From NCBI GenBank assembly GCA_014376525.1, contig JACMRI010000121.1, forward strand, positions 1 through 46,085: 46,085 nucleotides of DNA, given 5' to 3'. The notes beneath the pieces were generated by a model, which worked only from the letters and a program-made list of their open reading frames with translations, was not told where the DNA came from and ran no database searches. The stretch comes from Bacteroidia bacterium. Lineage in GTDB: Bacteria; Bacteroidota; Bacteroidia; UBA4408. Positions 8,343-16,890 of the stretch are shown piece by piece; within the stretch, counting starts at the first letter, position 1, and every line of letters begins with the position of its first letter. A program made the translations under genes and the position numbers.

Positions 8343-9320
8343 TTATCTTTTTCGTTCTACAGTGTAATTTACCAATAATTCCAAAGCTTGTCGTGCTTCA
8401 TTATTATTAAATTTATGTAACAAGAGTAATGCTTCGTTTTTAATAGCAAGCATACGCTCCGTAGCATAAGCAATGCCATTGTGCTTGGTTACAAACTCTA
8501 ATACTTGTTTTACTTTTTGCGTATCGTTGTTGTTGCTTTTAATTATGTAAATTATCTTTTGCTTTTCTATCCAAGAAGACTTATTTAGTGCGTGTATTAG
8601 AGGCAAAGTCATTTTCTTTTCTTTTAAATCATTACCCAATGGCTTGCCTACATCATCGGTACCGTAGTCAAACAAATCGTCTTTTATTTGAAACGCAATT
8701 CCAACTAATTCTCCAAATTTTTTAATAGTTTGCATATCCTCTAGGCTCTTATTATTAGTACTTGCTAAACCAGCAGCACAACACGCTGTAATAAGCGATG
8801 CTGTTTTTTTGCGTATTACTTCAAAATAAACAGCTTCATTAATGTCTAATTTGCGTGCTTTTTCTATTTGTAAAAGTTCACCCTCAGCCATTTCTCGCGT
8901 GGCTTGGCTTACTATTTCTAATAATGTAAATTCTTTGTGTTCTACGCTTAATAATAAACCACGTGCAAGTAAATAATCGCCTACAAGTACTGCTATTTTG
9001 TTTTTCCAAAGGGCATTTATACTAAAAAAACCACGTCTCAATTGCGAATCATCAACTACATCATCATGTACTAGTGTAGCAGTGTGCATAAGCTCTATAA
9101 GCGATGCTGCACGATATGTACTATCGTTAATGTCGCTAAATAATTTAGCTGTTAAAAAAACAAACAATGGGCGCAATTGTTTGCCTTTGCGTTTTATAAT
9201 ATAGCGCGTAATGGTATCCAATAGTGGCGTTGTACTTTTCATGGATTCTCGAAACTTGATTTCAAAAATTTCCATTTCAGCTTGCACTGGAGTTTTTATG
9301 CGTGCGTATATATCGGCCAT
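8343..9320 (-). CDS. ispB: Long-chain polyprenyl diphosphate synthase
   Basis: A trans-prenyl diphosphate synthase that elongates farnesyl diphosphate with isopentenyl diphosphate to a long chain, most likely the side chain of menaquinone. The first Asp-rich motif is LVHDDVVDDSQLRRG and the second is IKDDLFDYG; KRKGKQLRPLFVFL supplies the diphosphate-binding basic residues. The length of 325 residues and the motifs match the octaprenyl/heptaprenyl synthases; chain length cannot be read from sequence alone. It is cytosolic with no signal peptide. The start ATG is preceded by a TACTTTTG box 32 nt upstream, so it probably has its own promoter. Confidence 0.92.
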   Translation of the reverse strand: MADIYARIKTPVQAEMEIFEIKFRESMKSTTPLLDTITRYIIKRKGKQLRPLFVFLTAKLFSDINDSTYRAASLIELMHTATLVHDDVVDDSQLRRGFFSINALWKNKIAVLVGDYLLARGLLLSVEHKEFTLLEIVSQATREMAEGELLQIEKARKLDINEAVYFEVIRKKTASLITACCAAGLASTNNKSLEDMQTIKKFGELVGIAFQIKDDLFDYGTDDVGKPLGNDLKEKKMTLPLIHALNKSSWIEKQKIIYIIKSNNNDTQKVKQVLEFVTKHNGIAYATERMLAIKNEALLLLHKFNNNEARQALELLVNYTVERKR

Positions 9321-9351
9321 TTAAGGATATAGTATTGGTTTGTTTGTAAAA

Positions 9352-9359
9352 CAAAAGTA
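9352..9359 (-). promoter_or_regulatory. -7 promoter element of the polyprenyl synthase gene
   Basis: The minus strand reads TACTTTTG, a full match to TAnnTTTG, 32 nt before the ATG. A TTG at the matching -33 position is not obvious. Confidence 0.5.
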
Positions 9360-9490
9360 AGGTTAATTATTTAGCTATTGCTGTATTAAAGTGCATAATT
9401 ATGTCCTATCAAATACAGTTATATTTTAACCAAATTGTTTTGCCTGTTTATATAAGTATGGCTATTCACGCCTTGGTTACTGTATATTCG

Positions 9491-9556
9491 GCAGACTGAG
9501 TAATTAAGCAGAGTCGAAGTAATAATAGTGTGTAATTAAATGGGCTTCGACTTTGC
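9491..9556. repeat. Degenerate intergenic repeat of the 'cagactgag...gagtcgaag' type
   Basis: GGCAGACTGAG is followed by GCAGAGTCGAAG and, after 25 bp, by its near-perfect reverse complement CTTCGACTTTGC (one G-T change). Sequences of the form GACTGAG(CGGA)GTCGAAG recur between genes in many Bacteroidota genomes. This copy appears worn. Only one copy is visible here, so repetition is inferred. Confidence 0.4.
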
Positions 9557-9616
9557 ACACCACTAAAATGTAAATATATTTTGTAAATATTTTACCAAAA
9601 TATAATTGTAAATAAC

Positions 9617-9653
9617 ACAACCCCTACAAAAACTAAATGTTTGTAGGGGTTGT
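9617..9653 (-). terminator. Hairpin terminator after hpf
   Basis: A perfect 14-bp stem (acaacccctacaaa / tttgtaggggttgt) with a 9-nt loop lies 24 bp past the hpf stop. The tail is only moderately T-rich. Confidence 0.75.
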
Positions 9654-9676
9654 ATTATTGTATTATTTTGCAGTAA

Positions 9677-9991
9677 TTATTCTACAGCTGTGTGTTTAGC
9701 TTGTGTTTTTTCTTTATGTTTTATTATTTGAGTTTTAAGTGCATCGCATACTTCTTCGCACGACTCTTCAAATGATTTTGCACTACGTTTAGCAAACATA
9801 TCGTGACCTTTTACCAACAATTTTATTTCGGTAACTTTATTTTCGCTGTCGCTTGCTTTGTCTAATTTTAATATTACCTCTGCCCCATTTATTTGGTCAA
9901 AGTAGGTTAATAGTTTTTCTACTTTTTCATTTACGTAGGAAATTAATTTTTGGTCTGCTGTAAAGTGTACCGATTCAATGTTAATTTTCAT
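9677..9991 (-). CDS. hpf: Ribosome hibernation-promoting factor (HPF/YfiA family)
   Basis: A 104-residue cytosolic protein that binds the decoding region of the 30S subunit and stabilises inactive ribosomes in starvation. The whole length fits the short HPF/RaiA domain: MKINIESVHFTADQKLISYV, then VEKLLTYFDQINGAEVILKL, and a basic helix ending AKRSAKSFEESCEEVCDALK. The C-terminal dimerisation domain of long HPF is absent. The xerC-like gene lies 74 bp upstream on the same strand. This recombinase-hpf order is common in Bacteroidota, although the tRNA, secE and nusG genes that often follow are absent here. Confidence 0.93.
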   Translation of the reverse strand: MKINIESVHFTADQKLISYVNEKVEKLLTYFDQINGAEVILKLDKASDSENKVTEIKLLVKGHDMFAKRSAKSFEESCEEVCDALKTQIIKHKEKTQAKHTAVE

Positions 9992-10065
9992 GATTTTTGT
10001 TTTTAAAAGTGAAATTAAATAAGGGTTAATTATGCGTTTTTTGGTATTTATTTTTAATAGTTTAC

Positions 10066-10950
10066 TTACGCCTTTGGATGAGCCAAGTTATATGTTTTTT
10101 TTAATTTATCAATAGAATTGTGCGTATAAATTTGCGTTGCCGATAAGTTGGCATGTCCCATCATTTCTTTTATTGCATTTATGTCGGCGCCTTGGTTAAG
10201 TAGGTGTGTAGCAAAGGTGTGGCGCAATACGTGCGGACTTTTACGATCGGTGGTGGGGAGTAGCGATAGCATTTGTTTTATTACCTTGCCCATTTTGGCG
10301 GGTGTAAACGGCTTGTTTTTTTCGTCAATGAGCAATTGGTCATACGGTACATTAGCACGTTGTTGCAATTGTTTTTTAAGCATAGTGCACAAGTCTTGTG
10401 TTATGGGTATAATACGCTCTTTACTACGCTTACCCATTACTTTTATTTGCATATTAAATATATCTACATCAGTAATATTCAAATTAATAATTTCGCTTAA
10501 ACGTGCACCAGTGTAGTAAAATAAGTTAAAACTTAGGTAGTGCGTAAAGTCTTTTTCGTTATTTAAATTGTAATTAATTTCAAAATAGTGATACAGATTT
10601 TCCATACGCGATTCCTCTACAAACTGCGGTAAACGCTTGTGTTGCTTAGGCGAAACTATTTTTAACATTGGGTTAACAATAATCCAACTGTGGCGCATCA
10701 AAAATTTATAATAAGTTTTAAGTGTAGATATTTTTCGGTTAATTGTGTTGGATTTATTTTCGTCTTGCGCTAAAAAACTAATCCAAGTACGTATGTGTTT
10801 GCTAGTAATATCGCTAATGGTGTTGCAGTGTACGTTGAGTATTATGTATGTTTGATACTGCGCCAAATCGGTCATGTAGGCCGTAGTTGTATGTCCCGAA
10901 AATCGCTTTTCGAACCGCAAATAATTTTCGAATTCTATATCGTAAAACAT
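10066..10950 (-). CDS. xerC: Tyrosine recombinase, XerC/XerD type
   Basis: A site-specific tyrosine recombinase, most likely one half of the Xer system that resolves chromosome dimers at dif. The N-terminal SAM-like DNA-binding domain covers about residues 1-95 (FENYLRFEKRFSGHTTTAYM). The catalytic domain has the Arg in YYTGARLSEIINL, the Lys region MGKRSKERIIP, the box HVLRHTFATHLLNQGADINA, the second His in MMGHANLSATQIYTH and the nucleophilic Tyr in the same motif. The length of 294 residues is normal for XerC/D. No integrase-flanking att site, excisionase or phage gene is nearby, which favours a housekeeping role. XerC versus XerD cannot be settled from this sequence alone. Confidence 0.9.
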   Translation of the reverse strand: MFYDIEFENYLRFEKRFSGHTTTAYMTDLAQYQTYIILNVHCNTISDITSKHIRTWISFLAQDENKSNTINRKISTLKTYYKFLMRHSWIIVNPMLKIVSPKQHKRLPQFVEESRMENLYHYFEINYNLNNEKDFTHYLSFNLFYYTGARLSEIINLNITDVDIFNMQIKVMGKRSKERIIPITQDLCTMLKKQLQQRANVPYDQLLIDEKNKPFTPAKMGKVIKQMLSLLPTTDRKSPHVLRHTFATHLLNQGADINAIKEMMGHANLSATQIYTHNSIDKLKKTYNLAHPKA

Positions 10951-11418
10951 GGTTGAATATAAAACAAAAAAATGTATGAAGTAACAATTAAAAATAAAAA
11001 TTATAATTTACATTTAAACCCAATCGTATAGTGGTTTACTGCACTATGAGTTCTACTCCACTATTCCACCAAAAACGTAAATATTAATTGGTAAAATAAT
11101 TGGACTATTTAATTGTGAATTAATCTTTCTTATGTTTTAATGCTTCACACATACTATATATTACATATAATTTTATGTTTAGTTAGCAACTTTCCAAATG
11201 GCTTTTACACTAATTAATTTTTCGATAATCCTTCGTTTAATGGTTATGTTTATAAATATTACAAGTGATATTAATGAAGATAATTGTGATTTGAAAATAA
11301 TTTTAAACAGTGCAATTTTTTAAATTACACTGTTTAAAAAATTACGTGGCTTTTATACTGTAGGCATTTACTTTACTAAGTAGCCACGCATTATTTATTG
11401 CAACATAATTAATATTAA
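10951..11418. other. Gene-free region between helicase and xerC
   Basis: These 468 AT-rich bp contain two hairpins near the helicase end (11302-11338 and 11344-11388) and a loose inverted repeat atagtgg/ccactat around 11026-11064. I see no coding sequence on either strand. Confidence 0.6.
11302..11338. terminator. Long hairpin, probable terminator
   Basis: Arms tttaaacagtgcaattt and aaattacactgtttaaa pair over 17 bp with one mismatch and a 3-nt loop. It lies 80 bp past the helicase stop. A second weaker stem (cgtggct/agccacg) sits between it and the gene. Confidence 0.55.
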
Positions 11419-13356
11419 TTACACCTCCATATAATTCCACGCACTATCATAAGCATTTACACGTTGTGTATATTCTACAAAATCGTTATAAAATTTGTGA
11501 TTGGCAATAGTGGCGCTATCACCTATCACTATTAGTTTTTGCTTGGCACGCGTCATGGCTACATTCATACGTCGTATATCGGCTAGGAAACCTATTTCGC
11601 CCTCAGAGTTGCTACGTACAAGGCTTATAGCTATAATATCTCGTTCTTGTCCCTGAAATCCATCTATAGTTTTTACTGTAAGTTTAATGTTATAATTAGC
11701 AAATGGTTTGCCTTCATCAATTATAGTTTGTAATAAATTAACTTGCTCTTTATACGGCGATATTATACCTACGGTAAGTACATTTTCGTTAGCGGTATGA
11801 GCAGTGTATTCTTCTAGTAATTTTGATAAATAATTAATAAGTAAGTGCGCTTCATCTCTATTAGCAAGCGATAAACTTTCTTTGTTAATAGCATCTTCAT
11901 AGCCGCAACCCGCAGTATCAATATAAGATAGCGGTGTGTGGCAATATATTAAATTATCATTAGGTATTAGCACTGTAGTTTTTACGGTAACATCGGCCTT
12001 TAGCATGTTGTTATATAACTGCTCGTTGCTAAACTGCATTATATCTTGGTGCATACGGTATTGCGTATCCAATAGTGTAGATAGTTGGGGCTGTTGAATA
12101 CATTTTTCAAACAAGGTTTCTTTAAGTATTTTTACCGCACTATCTGTACTCTTTACTGTTGGCGGTAGTTGAAGGTGGTCGCCCGCCATAAGCACACGGT
12201 TGGCTTTGGCTATTACCATCCAACACATAGGCTCTAAGGCTTGCGCAGCTTCGTCTATTACTACCGTATTAAATGTTTTTTTACGCAACAAGCGATGCAT
12301 CGATCCTACTGGCGTGCAGGCAATTACTTGTGCTTTGCTTAATTCATCGTTTACAATAAAATCTTCCAATAACTCTGCTTCCGTTTGGCATTTACGAGCT
12401 TCAACAAATAGCAAGTGCTTTTGCTCACGTTCCTCACGTCCAAAATTACGTTTATACTTTTGTGCCATCCGCTTATATTCATCGGCAGTCTTGCGCAGGC
12501 CTTTTATGTCTTTAAAATTTTGATGACGAGATACTTTATAGTCTAACGAATTACTTAACACCTCCTCGCTTATACGTGCAGGATTACCCATACGCAATAC
12601 TCGTACCCCTTGCTCGGCTAGTTTTTCTACTAATAAATCTACTCCTGTGTTACTTGGACAGCATACCATTAGTTGCTTTTCGTTGTGCAGTATATGGCGT
12701 ATAGCTTGCACTATAGTAGTAGTTTTTCCAGTACCTGGAGGCCCATGTATTATAGCTACATCGTTAGCATTTATACAACTATTTACTGCCGCATTTTGCG
12801 AAGTATTAAGGTTGGTAACTTGTATAGGATAATCGTTTATTTTAAACGTAGGTTGGTTTAGTCCAAATATAACATCTCTTAGTTCGGCAAGGCGATTATT
12901 ATCTGCCTTATACACCAAATCTAATGCTGCAAACATTTCTTTATAACTACTCTCATCAAATAATAAGTTTACACCCATTTGCCCACGCTTGCACCAATCG
13001 GGCAGGTCGTCTATAGTTAGTGCTACACGCATACGGTTGTGTATAACCGACTTTACGGTTCCCTTTATTGGCTTGGCCTCCGTGTCTGCTTGCGAAAATA
13101 TGCTTACCATTTTACCACCACCAAATTGATGCGAAGTATTGAGGGCTTGCGTACGTTCTAACTCTACAATTATATAATCGCCAGTGCCTACTTCTTCATT
13201 AGTAATAACAATAGGATACCATGTAACGCCTTGTTCCTTGCGGTGATTAAGATTGTTGCGTTTAAAATAGGCTTCGTGTTGCTTTAGGTCGGCATCGTAT
13301 TCGTGTTTTAAGGCTTGTGTAACTTGGGTTATATAGAGTTGTTGAGGTGATGGCAT
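11419..13356 (-). CDS. SF1 helicase of the Dna2/NAM7 (IGHMBP2-like) family
   Basis: A 645-residue superfamily 1B DNA/RNA helicase. The N-terminal ~180 residues form a beta-barrel region as in IGHMBP2/Upf1-like enzymes (VTWYPIVITNEEVGTGDYII). Helicase motifs follow in order: Q region LNTSQNAAV, Walker A IHGPPGTGKTTTI, motif Ia CCPSNTGVDLL, Walker B VVIDEAAQALEP, motif III MAGDHLQLPPTVKS, motif IV DTQYRMH, motif V VKTIDGFQGQERDIIAISLV and motif VI RRMNVAMTRAKQKLIVIGD. All motifs are intact. It should unwind nucleic acid 5' to 3' like its relatives; the substrate is unknown. Such stand-alone helicases are common chromosomal genes in Bacteroidota, and no nuclease or defence gene adjoins it. Confidence 0.92.
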   Translation of the reverse strand: MPSPQQLYITQVTQALKHEYDADLKQHEAYFKRNNLNHRKEQGVTWYPIVITNEEVGTGDYIIVELERTQALNTSHQFGGGKMVSIFSQADTEAKPIKGTVKSVIHNRMRVALTIDDLPDWCKRGQMGVNLLFDESSYKEMFAALDLVYKADNNRLAELRDVIFGLNQPTFKINDYPIQVTNLNTSQNAAVNSCINANDVAIIHGPPGTGKTTTIVQAIRHILHNEKQLMVCCPSNTGVDLLVEKLAEQGVRVLRMGNPARISEEVLSNSLDYKVSRHQNFKDIKGLRKTADEYKRMAQKYKRNFGREEREQKHLLFVEARKCQTEAELLEDFIVNDELSKAQVIACTPVGSMHRLLRKKTFNTVVIDEAAQALEPMCWMVIAKANRVLMAGDHLQLPPTVKSTDSAVKILKETLFEKCIQQPQLSTLLDTQYRMHQDIMQFSNEQLYNNMLKADVTVKTTVLIPNDNLIYCHTPLSYIDTAGCGYEDAINKESLSLANRDEAHLLINYLSKLLEEYTAHTANENVLTVGIISPYKEQVNLLQTIIDEGKPFANYNIKLTVKTIDGFQGQERDIIAISLVRSNSEGEIGFLADIRRMNVAMTRAKQKLIVIGDSATIANHKFYNDFVEYTQRVNAYDSAWNYMEV

Positions 13357-13741
13357 AGTATAATATATAATGAAAATATGATTGCTAATGTAGCTTAAAT
13401 ATTAATTTTTTAAAATTATTTTCAATTAGTGGGGTGTTAAAATAAATTATTGTGCATTTTGATATCGGTTAAATTATTGTGCGGAAAGTTTCAATATGTT
13501 TTTGCCATTACCTTTATTTATCACATCGCTAATTCAAGTTATAAATGCAAATTTTGATGGAGAGGTAAGTTAAATTTATTTTTACTGTTTAGGGTAAGTC
13601 GCAATGAATTTATTTTTTCTCTTTTCTCATAAAAACAATCTTTATGCAAACTCCTTAGGTTACAATTATTAGTCGAATCTAAGAATTAAAAAAGGGTTAA
13701 ACAATTAGTTTAACCCTTTTTTTAAAAATTGCAATAGTTAT
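13357..13741. other. Gene-free region upstream of the helicase
   Basis: These 385 AT-rich bp contain the terminator of the type B T9SS gene at one end. No ORF or coding remnant could be made out on either strand. Confidence 0.6.
13688..13722 (-). terminator. Rho-independent terminator after the type B T9SS gene
   Basis: A perfect 15-bp stem (aaaaaagggttaaac / gtttaaccctttttt) with a 5-nt loop and T runs on either strand, 20 bp past the stop. Confidence 0.92.
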
Positions 13742-15580
13742 TTATTTCATTACTGTAATAGTACCTTTACTATCGTAAGGTTTAGCTGTTGCTGCCGCAG
13801 ATTTAGCCTGAAGTACATAGTAGTAAGTACCTTCAGTTACTGATTTGCCAGCAAGTGTTCGTCCGTCCCAACCTACGTTTTTACCATTAGTTTCAAATAT
13901 AAGTAAGCCCCAACGGTCGTATATTGATAGAGTAAAATCATCATCTAAACCAATGTTAGGAAATACAAAAAAGTCGTTGCTACCATCACCATTTGGAGAG
14001 AATACGTTACTGTATTTAATACCTTCTCTAATTATAATTTTTGTCATTGCAGTATCAGCACAACCATTAGCTGTTTTTACTATTAAAGTAACTGGGAACT
14101 CTCCTGGTTTAGTAAACAAATGGCTTGGATTTTGTAATGCAGAAGTAGCTTCGGCATCTGTAAAAGTCCATTTCCAATTATTAATTATTTCAGGTGTCGC
14201 TACTTTAGAGCTATCCATAAATGTATATACATCGTTAATTGTACCAATGTTCATAGTATCTATTTTGGCAATAGGAGCAGCATATGAATTAATGGTATAA
14301 TTAGAAGAATCTGAGGCACAAGTACCAAATGCTTCCGAAACTTTAACTATACCCGAATTTACCGCACTCCAATTAGTTATAATAGTATCATTTAACGGAT
14401 TACCAATGATTGTAACTCCTGCAGGCAATACCCAATTATAATTTGATGTAGTACTTACACCATTAGCTATAAATTTTAAAAACACCTCGCTACCACATTT
14501 GGCCACGGGACCTACTAACAATGGCATTCCTGGTTTTTGAATTCCTAACACAAAAGGATCTTTACCATGATCAGAAGAGTCCTGAAAACTTAAATAATTA
14601 TTACGAAATACTGTTGCAAAAGGTGCATTTACACCTTGATTATCCGTGAAACCTTTGCTATTCCATTTAGATGCCTGCGGAAAACCCCAGTGGCTAATAC
14701 CTGTCCAAGCTCCATCAGGTACTGTAAGGTAATTTACTGTTACTGTAGCGTCTACTGATGAACCCACTTTATTAATACGGTGATAAAACTTATCGTTTAG
14801 TTTACAATTACCACTGTCGTTAGTAGTTAAATTAAAACCATCTACAGTAGCGTTGTTATTTACAAAAGCTACACCATATTCACTAGGTGTAGTTGAACTT
14901 GGTAGCATTTCAATGGGGCGGTAAGTACCAGCTACACCCACAGGGTAAGTGTAAGATATTGTATTACTATTGGTTGCTCTAAATAATTTACCCTTACCAG
15001 TACTGCTTACGAAACCAGAGTTTGGCAGAAAAATTATAGCTGATGTTGAAGGATTTAATATTTCCATATAATAACCTTGTGTAGCCAATTCTACTGAATT
15101 TAACGCAAATGTACCTGTTGCATTTACTTTAGCGTGTTGCTCTTGCTGGTTAGTGCCTGTTGCGCTTGTAAAAGAAAGATTATGAAATGTAGTTATTTGT
15201 GAGCCTTTTATTTTTTGAGTTCCCGTTGGCATTATTACATCACTATTGTTAGCTGTAAATACTCCGTTGTTGTTCCAGTCTTGCTCAACTATATATTTAC
15301 CATTGCCTTGAGAATTACTTAAAGCATCTATTATTTCAAAATCGCCAAAAATAGAATTTGTACCCGTATTAAGTGGCGAATTTTTAACTTCTATTTGACC
15401 ATCGTTAGTAAACTGCGATGCATTGTTTAATGATAATTTACCATTAACAGTCATTACTGTACTACTTGACGAAGTAACAGCTACAGTAGCACCATTGCTA
15501 TAAAAAATTGCATTTTGTGCTTGTGCCATAAATGGGGTAGCCAATAATGCTATTGCGGATATTTTAGTAGATATTTTCAT
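13742..15580 (-). CDS. Large secreted protein with PKD and gliding-motility type (type B T9SS) C-terminal domain
   Basis: A 612-residue secreted protein. The ATG at 15580 is chosen over the TTG at 15634 because MKISTKISAIALLATPFMAQAQ is a complete signal peptide. The N-terminal half has the pattern of cell-surface proteins with VNGKLSLNNASQFTNDGQIE and NVSGNGxY-like strands (GKYIVEQDWNNNGVFTANNS). A PKD-type domain lies near residues 420-530 (NPSHLFTKPGEFPVTLIVKT). The end is a gliding-motility-associated C-terminal domain: YSNVFSPNGDGSNDFFVFPN, then LSIYDRWGLLIFETN and YYYVLQAK. This type B domain directs export through the T9SS and attachment by a PorP/SprF-like partner in studied species; no such partner is in the window. 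Likely a surface adhesin. Confidence 0.92.
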   Translation of the reverse strand: MKISTKISAIALLATPFMAQAQNAIFYSNGATVAVTSSSSTVMTVNGKLSLNNASQFTNDGQIEVKNSPLNTGTNSIFGDFEIIDALSNSQGNGKYIVEQDWNNNGVFTANNSDVIMPTGTQKIKGSQITTFHNLSFTSATGTNQQEQHAKVNATGTFALNSVELATQGYYMEILNPSTSAIIFLPNSGFVSSTGKGKLFRATNSNTISYTYPVGVAGTYRPIEMLPSSTTPSEYGVAFVNNNATVDGFNLTTNDSGNCKLNDKFYHRINKVGSSVDATVTVNYLTVPDGAWTGISHWGFPQASKWNSKGFTDNQGVNAPFATVFRNNYLSFQDSSDHGKDPFVLGIQKPGMPLLVGPVAKCGSEVFLKFIANGVSTTSNYNWVLPAGVTIIGNPLNDTIITNWSAVNSGIVKVSEAFGTCASDSSNYTINSYAAPIAKIDTMNIGTINDVYTFMDSSKVATPEIINNWKWTFTDAEATSALQNPSHLFTKPGEFPVTLIVKTANGCADTAMTKIIIREGIKYSNVFSPNGDGSNDFFVFPNIGLDDDFTLSIYDRWGLLIFETNGKNVGWDGRTLAGKSVTEGTYYYVLQAKSAAATAKPYDSKGTITVMK

Positions 15581-15713
15581 CTTTCTTATGTTTTTTATTA
15601 ATACTAAATAACTAATAAATTTAGATATAAGCAAATTTTATTTTGTTTATAGTAAATATAAGGTAAAATTAATGCAATGCTAAAGTTTTAATGCTGTTTT
15701 TTATACGTTTACA

Positions 15714-16880
15714 TTATATAACACGTGGTGTTGCCTCTACTAAACATTGTGTTTCGTGGTTAAAATTTTGCAATTCTACCAATTGTGCTTTTCTCCCAAT
15801 GGCAATATTTCCATGGCTCATATCTATACCCAAAAATTTAGCTCCGTTGTGTGTAGCCCACTGAACAAGTAAAGCAGTAGTGAGTTGTGGGTAATAGCGT
15901 TGCAATGTTTTCATTTCGGCTACTATGCATAATTGGTCGTTGCTGGCAAGGCTATCTGTACCAAGGGTTATAAGGGCATTGTGGTGCAAAAGCATTGGTA
16001 TGTTAGGCAAACTATTTTCTATATAAATATTAGTATTTGGACATAAGCACCAATAAGTATTAGGATTTAGAGTTTGCGCTAATGCCACGTCATGTGCTGT
16101 AGTAAATGTATTATGTACGTACTGTGTGCGGAGTGTAGCGGGTAGTTGTGGTGCAATGTATTGCATTGCGCTTTGGTGTGTAGCCATGTGGGCTGTAAGG
16201 TCTATACCAAAGTTGTGTATGCGGTTAAATGTTTTGCCTGTGGCAAATTCAAAAAATTCATTCTCGGCTTTGCTTTCTTGTGTGTGTATGGTAAGTGGTG
16301 CATTGTTTAATTTACAATGTGCATTTATAAGTTGTAATAGTTGTTTGCTTACGCTATATGGCGCGTGAGGTGTAAGGCTAGCTTTACCTTTGGGCAATTG
16401 GTTAAATAGGTCCAAACCTAAGGTGTAGGCAGTTTTTGCTCTGCTTGGGCTAAATCCATACAGTTCCACAAAAGTATGGTAATATAATTGTTGTTGTTCT
16501 TTAATGGCAAATGTAGCATCGGTATTGCTTATATCGCCTACGGCTATTATGCCATTGTTACACATGGTTTTTTGCGCTATTTGCGCATGGTGCTGTATGG
16601 TTTTGGTATGGTTAGTTTTTAGGTTTTCTAACTCGGTTATAAAATCATTAATTCCATTATGTTTGCTTATTTTCCCCTGCAAATACGATAGTTCTAAATG
16701 GCAATGCGCGTTAACCATAGCGGGCATAATAGCGCCTTTGAGGTACGTTATAGCATTAGTAGCTACAGGTGTAGTACTGCATAAACTTGTAATTATACCT
16801 TCGTTATTTACACCTATGTACATATCAAAAGCTACATTACCTAAGCCATCAAATAGTGTAGGGGTATGATAATAACGCAT
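15714..16880 (-). CDS. Metal-dependent amidohydrolase (ATZ/TRZ, aminofutalosine deaminase-like)
   Basis: A 388-residue cytosolic amidohydrolase. Metal ligands and active-site motifs of the cytosine deaminase / ATZ-TRZ branch are visible: PAMVNAHCHLELSYLQGKIS (HxH), LTPHAPYSVS, TIHTQESKAENEFF, HNTFT and the Asp motif LGTDSLASNDQL. Family members deaminate purine-like or triazine rings. In Bacteroidota, near relatives are annotated as aminodeoxyfutalosine deaminases of the futalosine menaquinone route, but no mqn gene lies in the window, so the substrate is open. It is the middle of a leftward run, starting 10 nt past the end of the GlmU-like gene, so it is almost certainly cotranscribed with it. 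Confidence 0.85.
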   Translation of the reverse strand: MRYYHTPTLFDGLGNVAFDMYIGVNNEGIITSLCSTTPVATNAITYLKGAIMPAMVNAHCHLELSYLQGKISKHNGINDFITELENLKTNHTKTIQHHAQIAQKTMCNNGIIAVGDISNTDATFAIKEQQQLYYHTFVELYGFSPSRAKTAYTLGLDLFNQLPKGKASLTPHAPYSVSKQLLQLINAHCKLNNAPLTIHTQESKAENEFFEFATGKTFNRIHNFGIDLTAHMATHQSAMQYIAPQLPATLRTQYVHNTFTTAHDVALAQTLNPNTYWCLCPNTNIYIENSLPNIPMLLHHNALITLGTDSLASNDQLCIVAEMKTLQRYYPQLTTALLVQWATHNGAKFLGIDMSHGNIAIGRKAQLVELQNFNHETQCLVEATPRVI

Positions 16881-16890
16881 TTTTGGTGTT

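Larger units (their letters stand above)
9321..9676. other. Intergenic region between prenyl synthase and hpf
   Basis: These 356 bp hold the prenyl synthase promoter, an imperfect inverted repeat of gcagagtcgaag and cttcgactttgc at 9508-9556 preceded by GGCAGACTGAG, and the hpf terminator. No coding sequence is seen. Confidence 0.7.

Noticed and set aside
7055-10950. Prophage or integrative element suggested by a tail-collar-like protein and a tyrosine recombinase
   Set aside because: The collar-like protein has a secretion signal and no phage gene adjoins it; the recombinase has XerC/D length and sits beside hpf as in a normal chromosome.
12200-12523. 107-residue plus-strand ORF
   Set aside because: Antisense to the helicase core motifs, with no start context or family features.
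15715-15735. CACGTG-containing sites as parS for the ParB here (also near 2187, 8959, 20004, 29769)
   Set aside because: The flanks do not match the parS 16-mer pattern TGTTNCACGTGNAACA.
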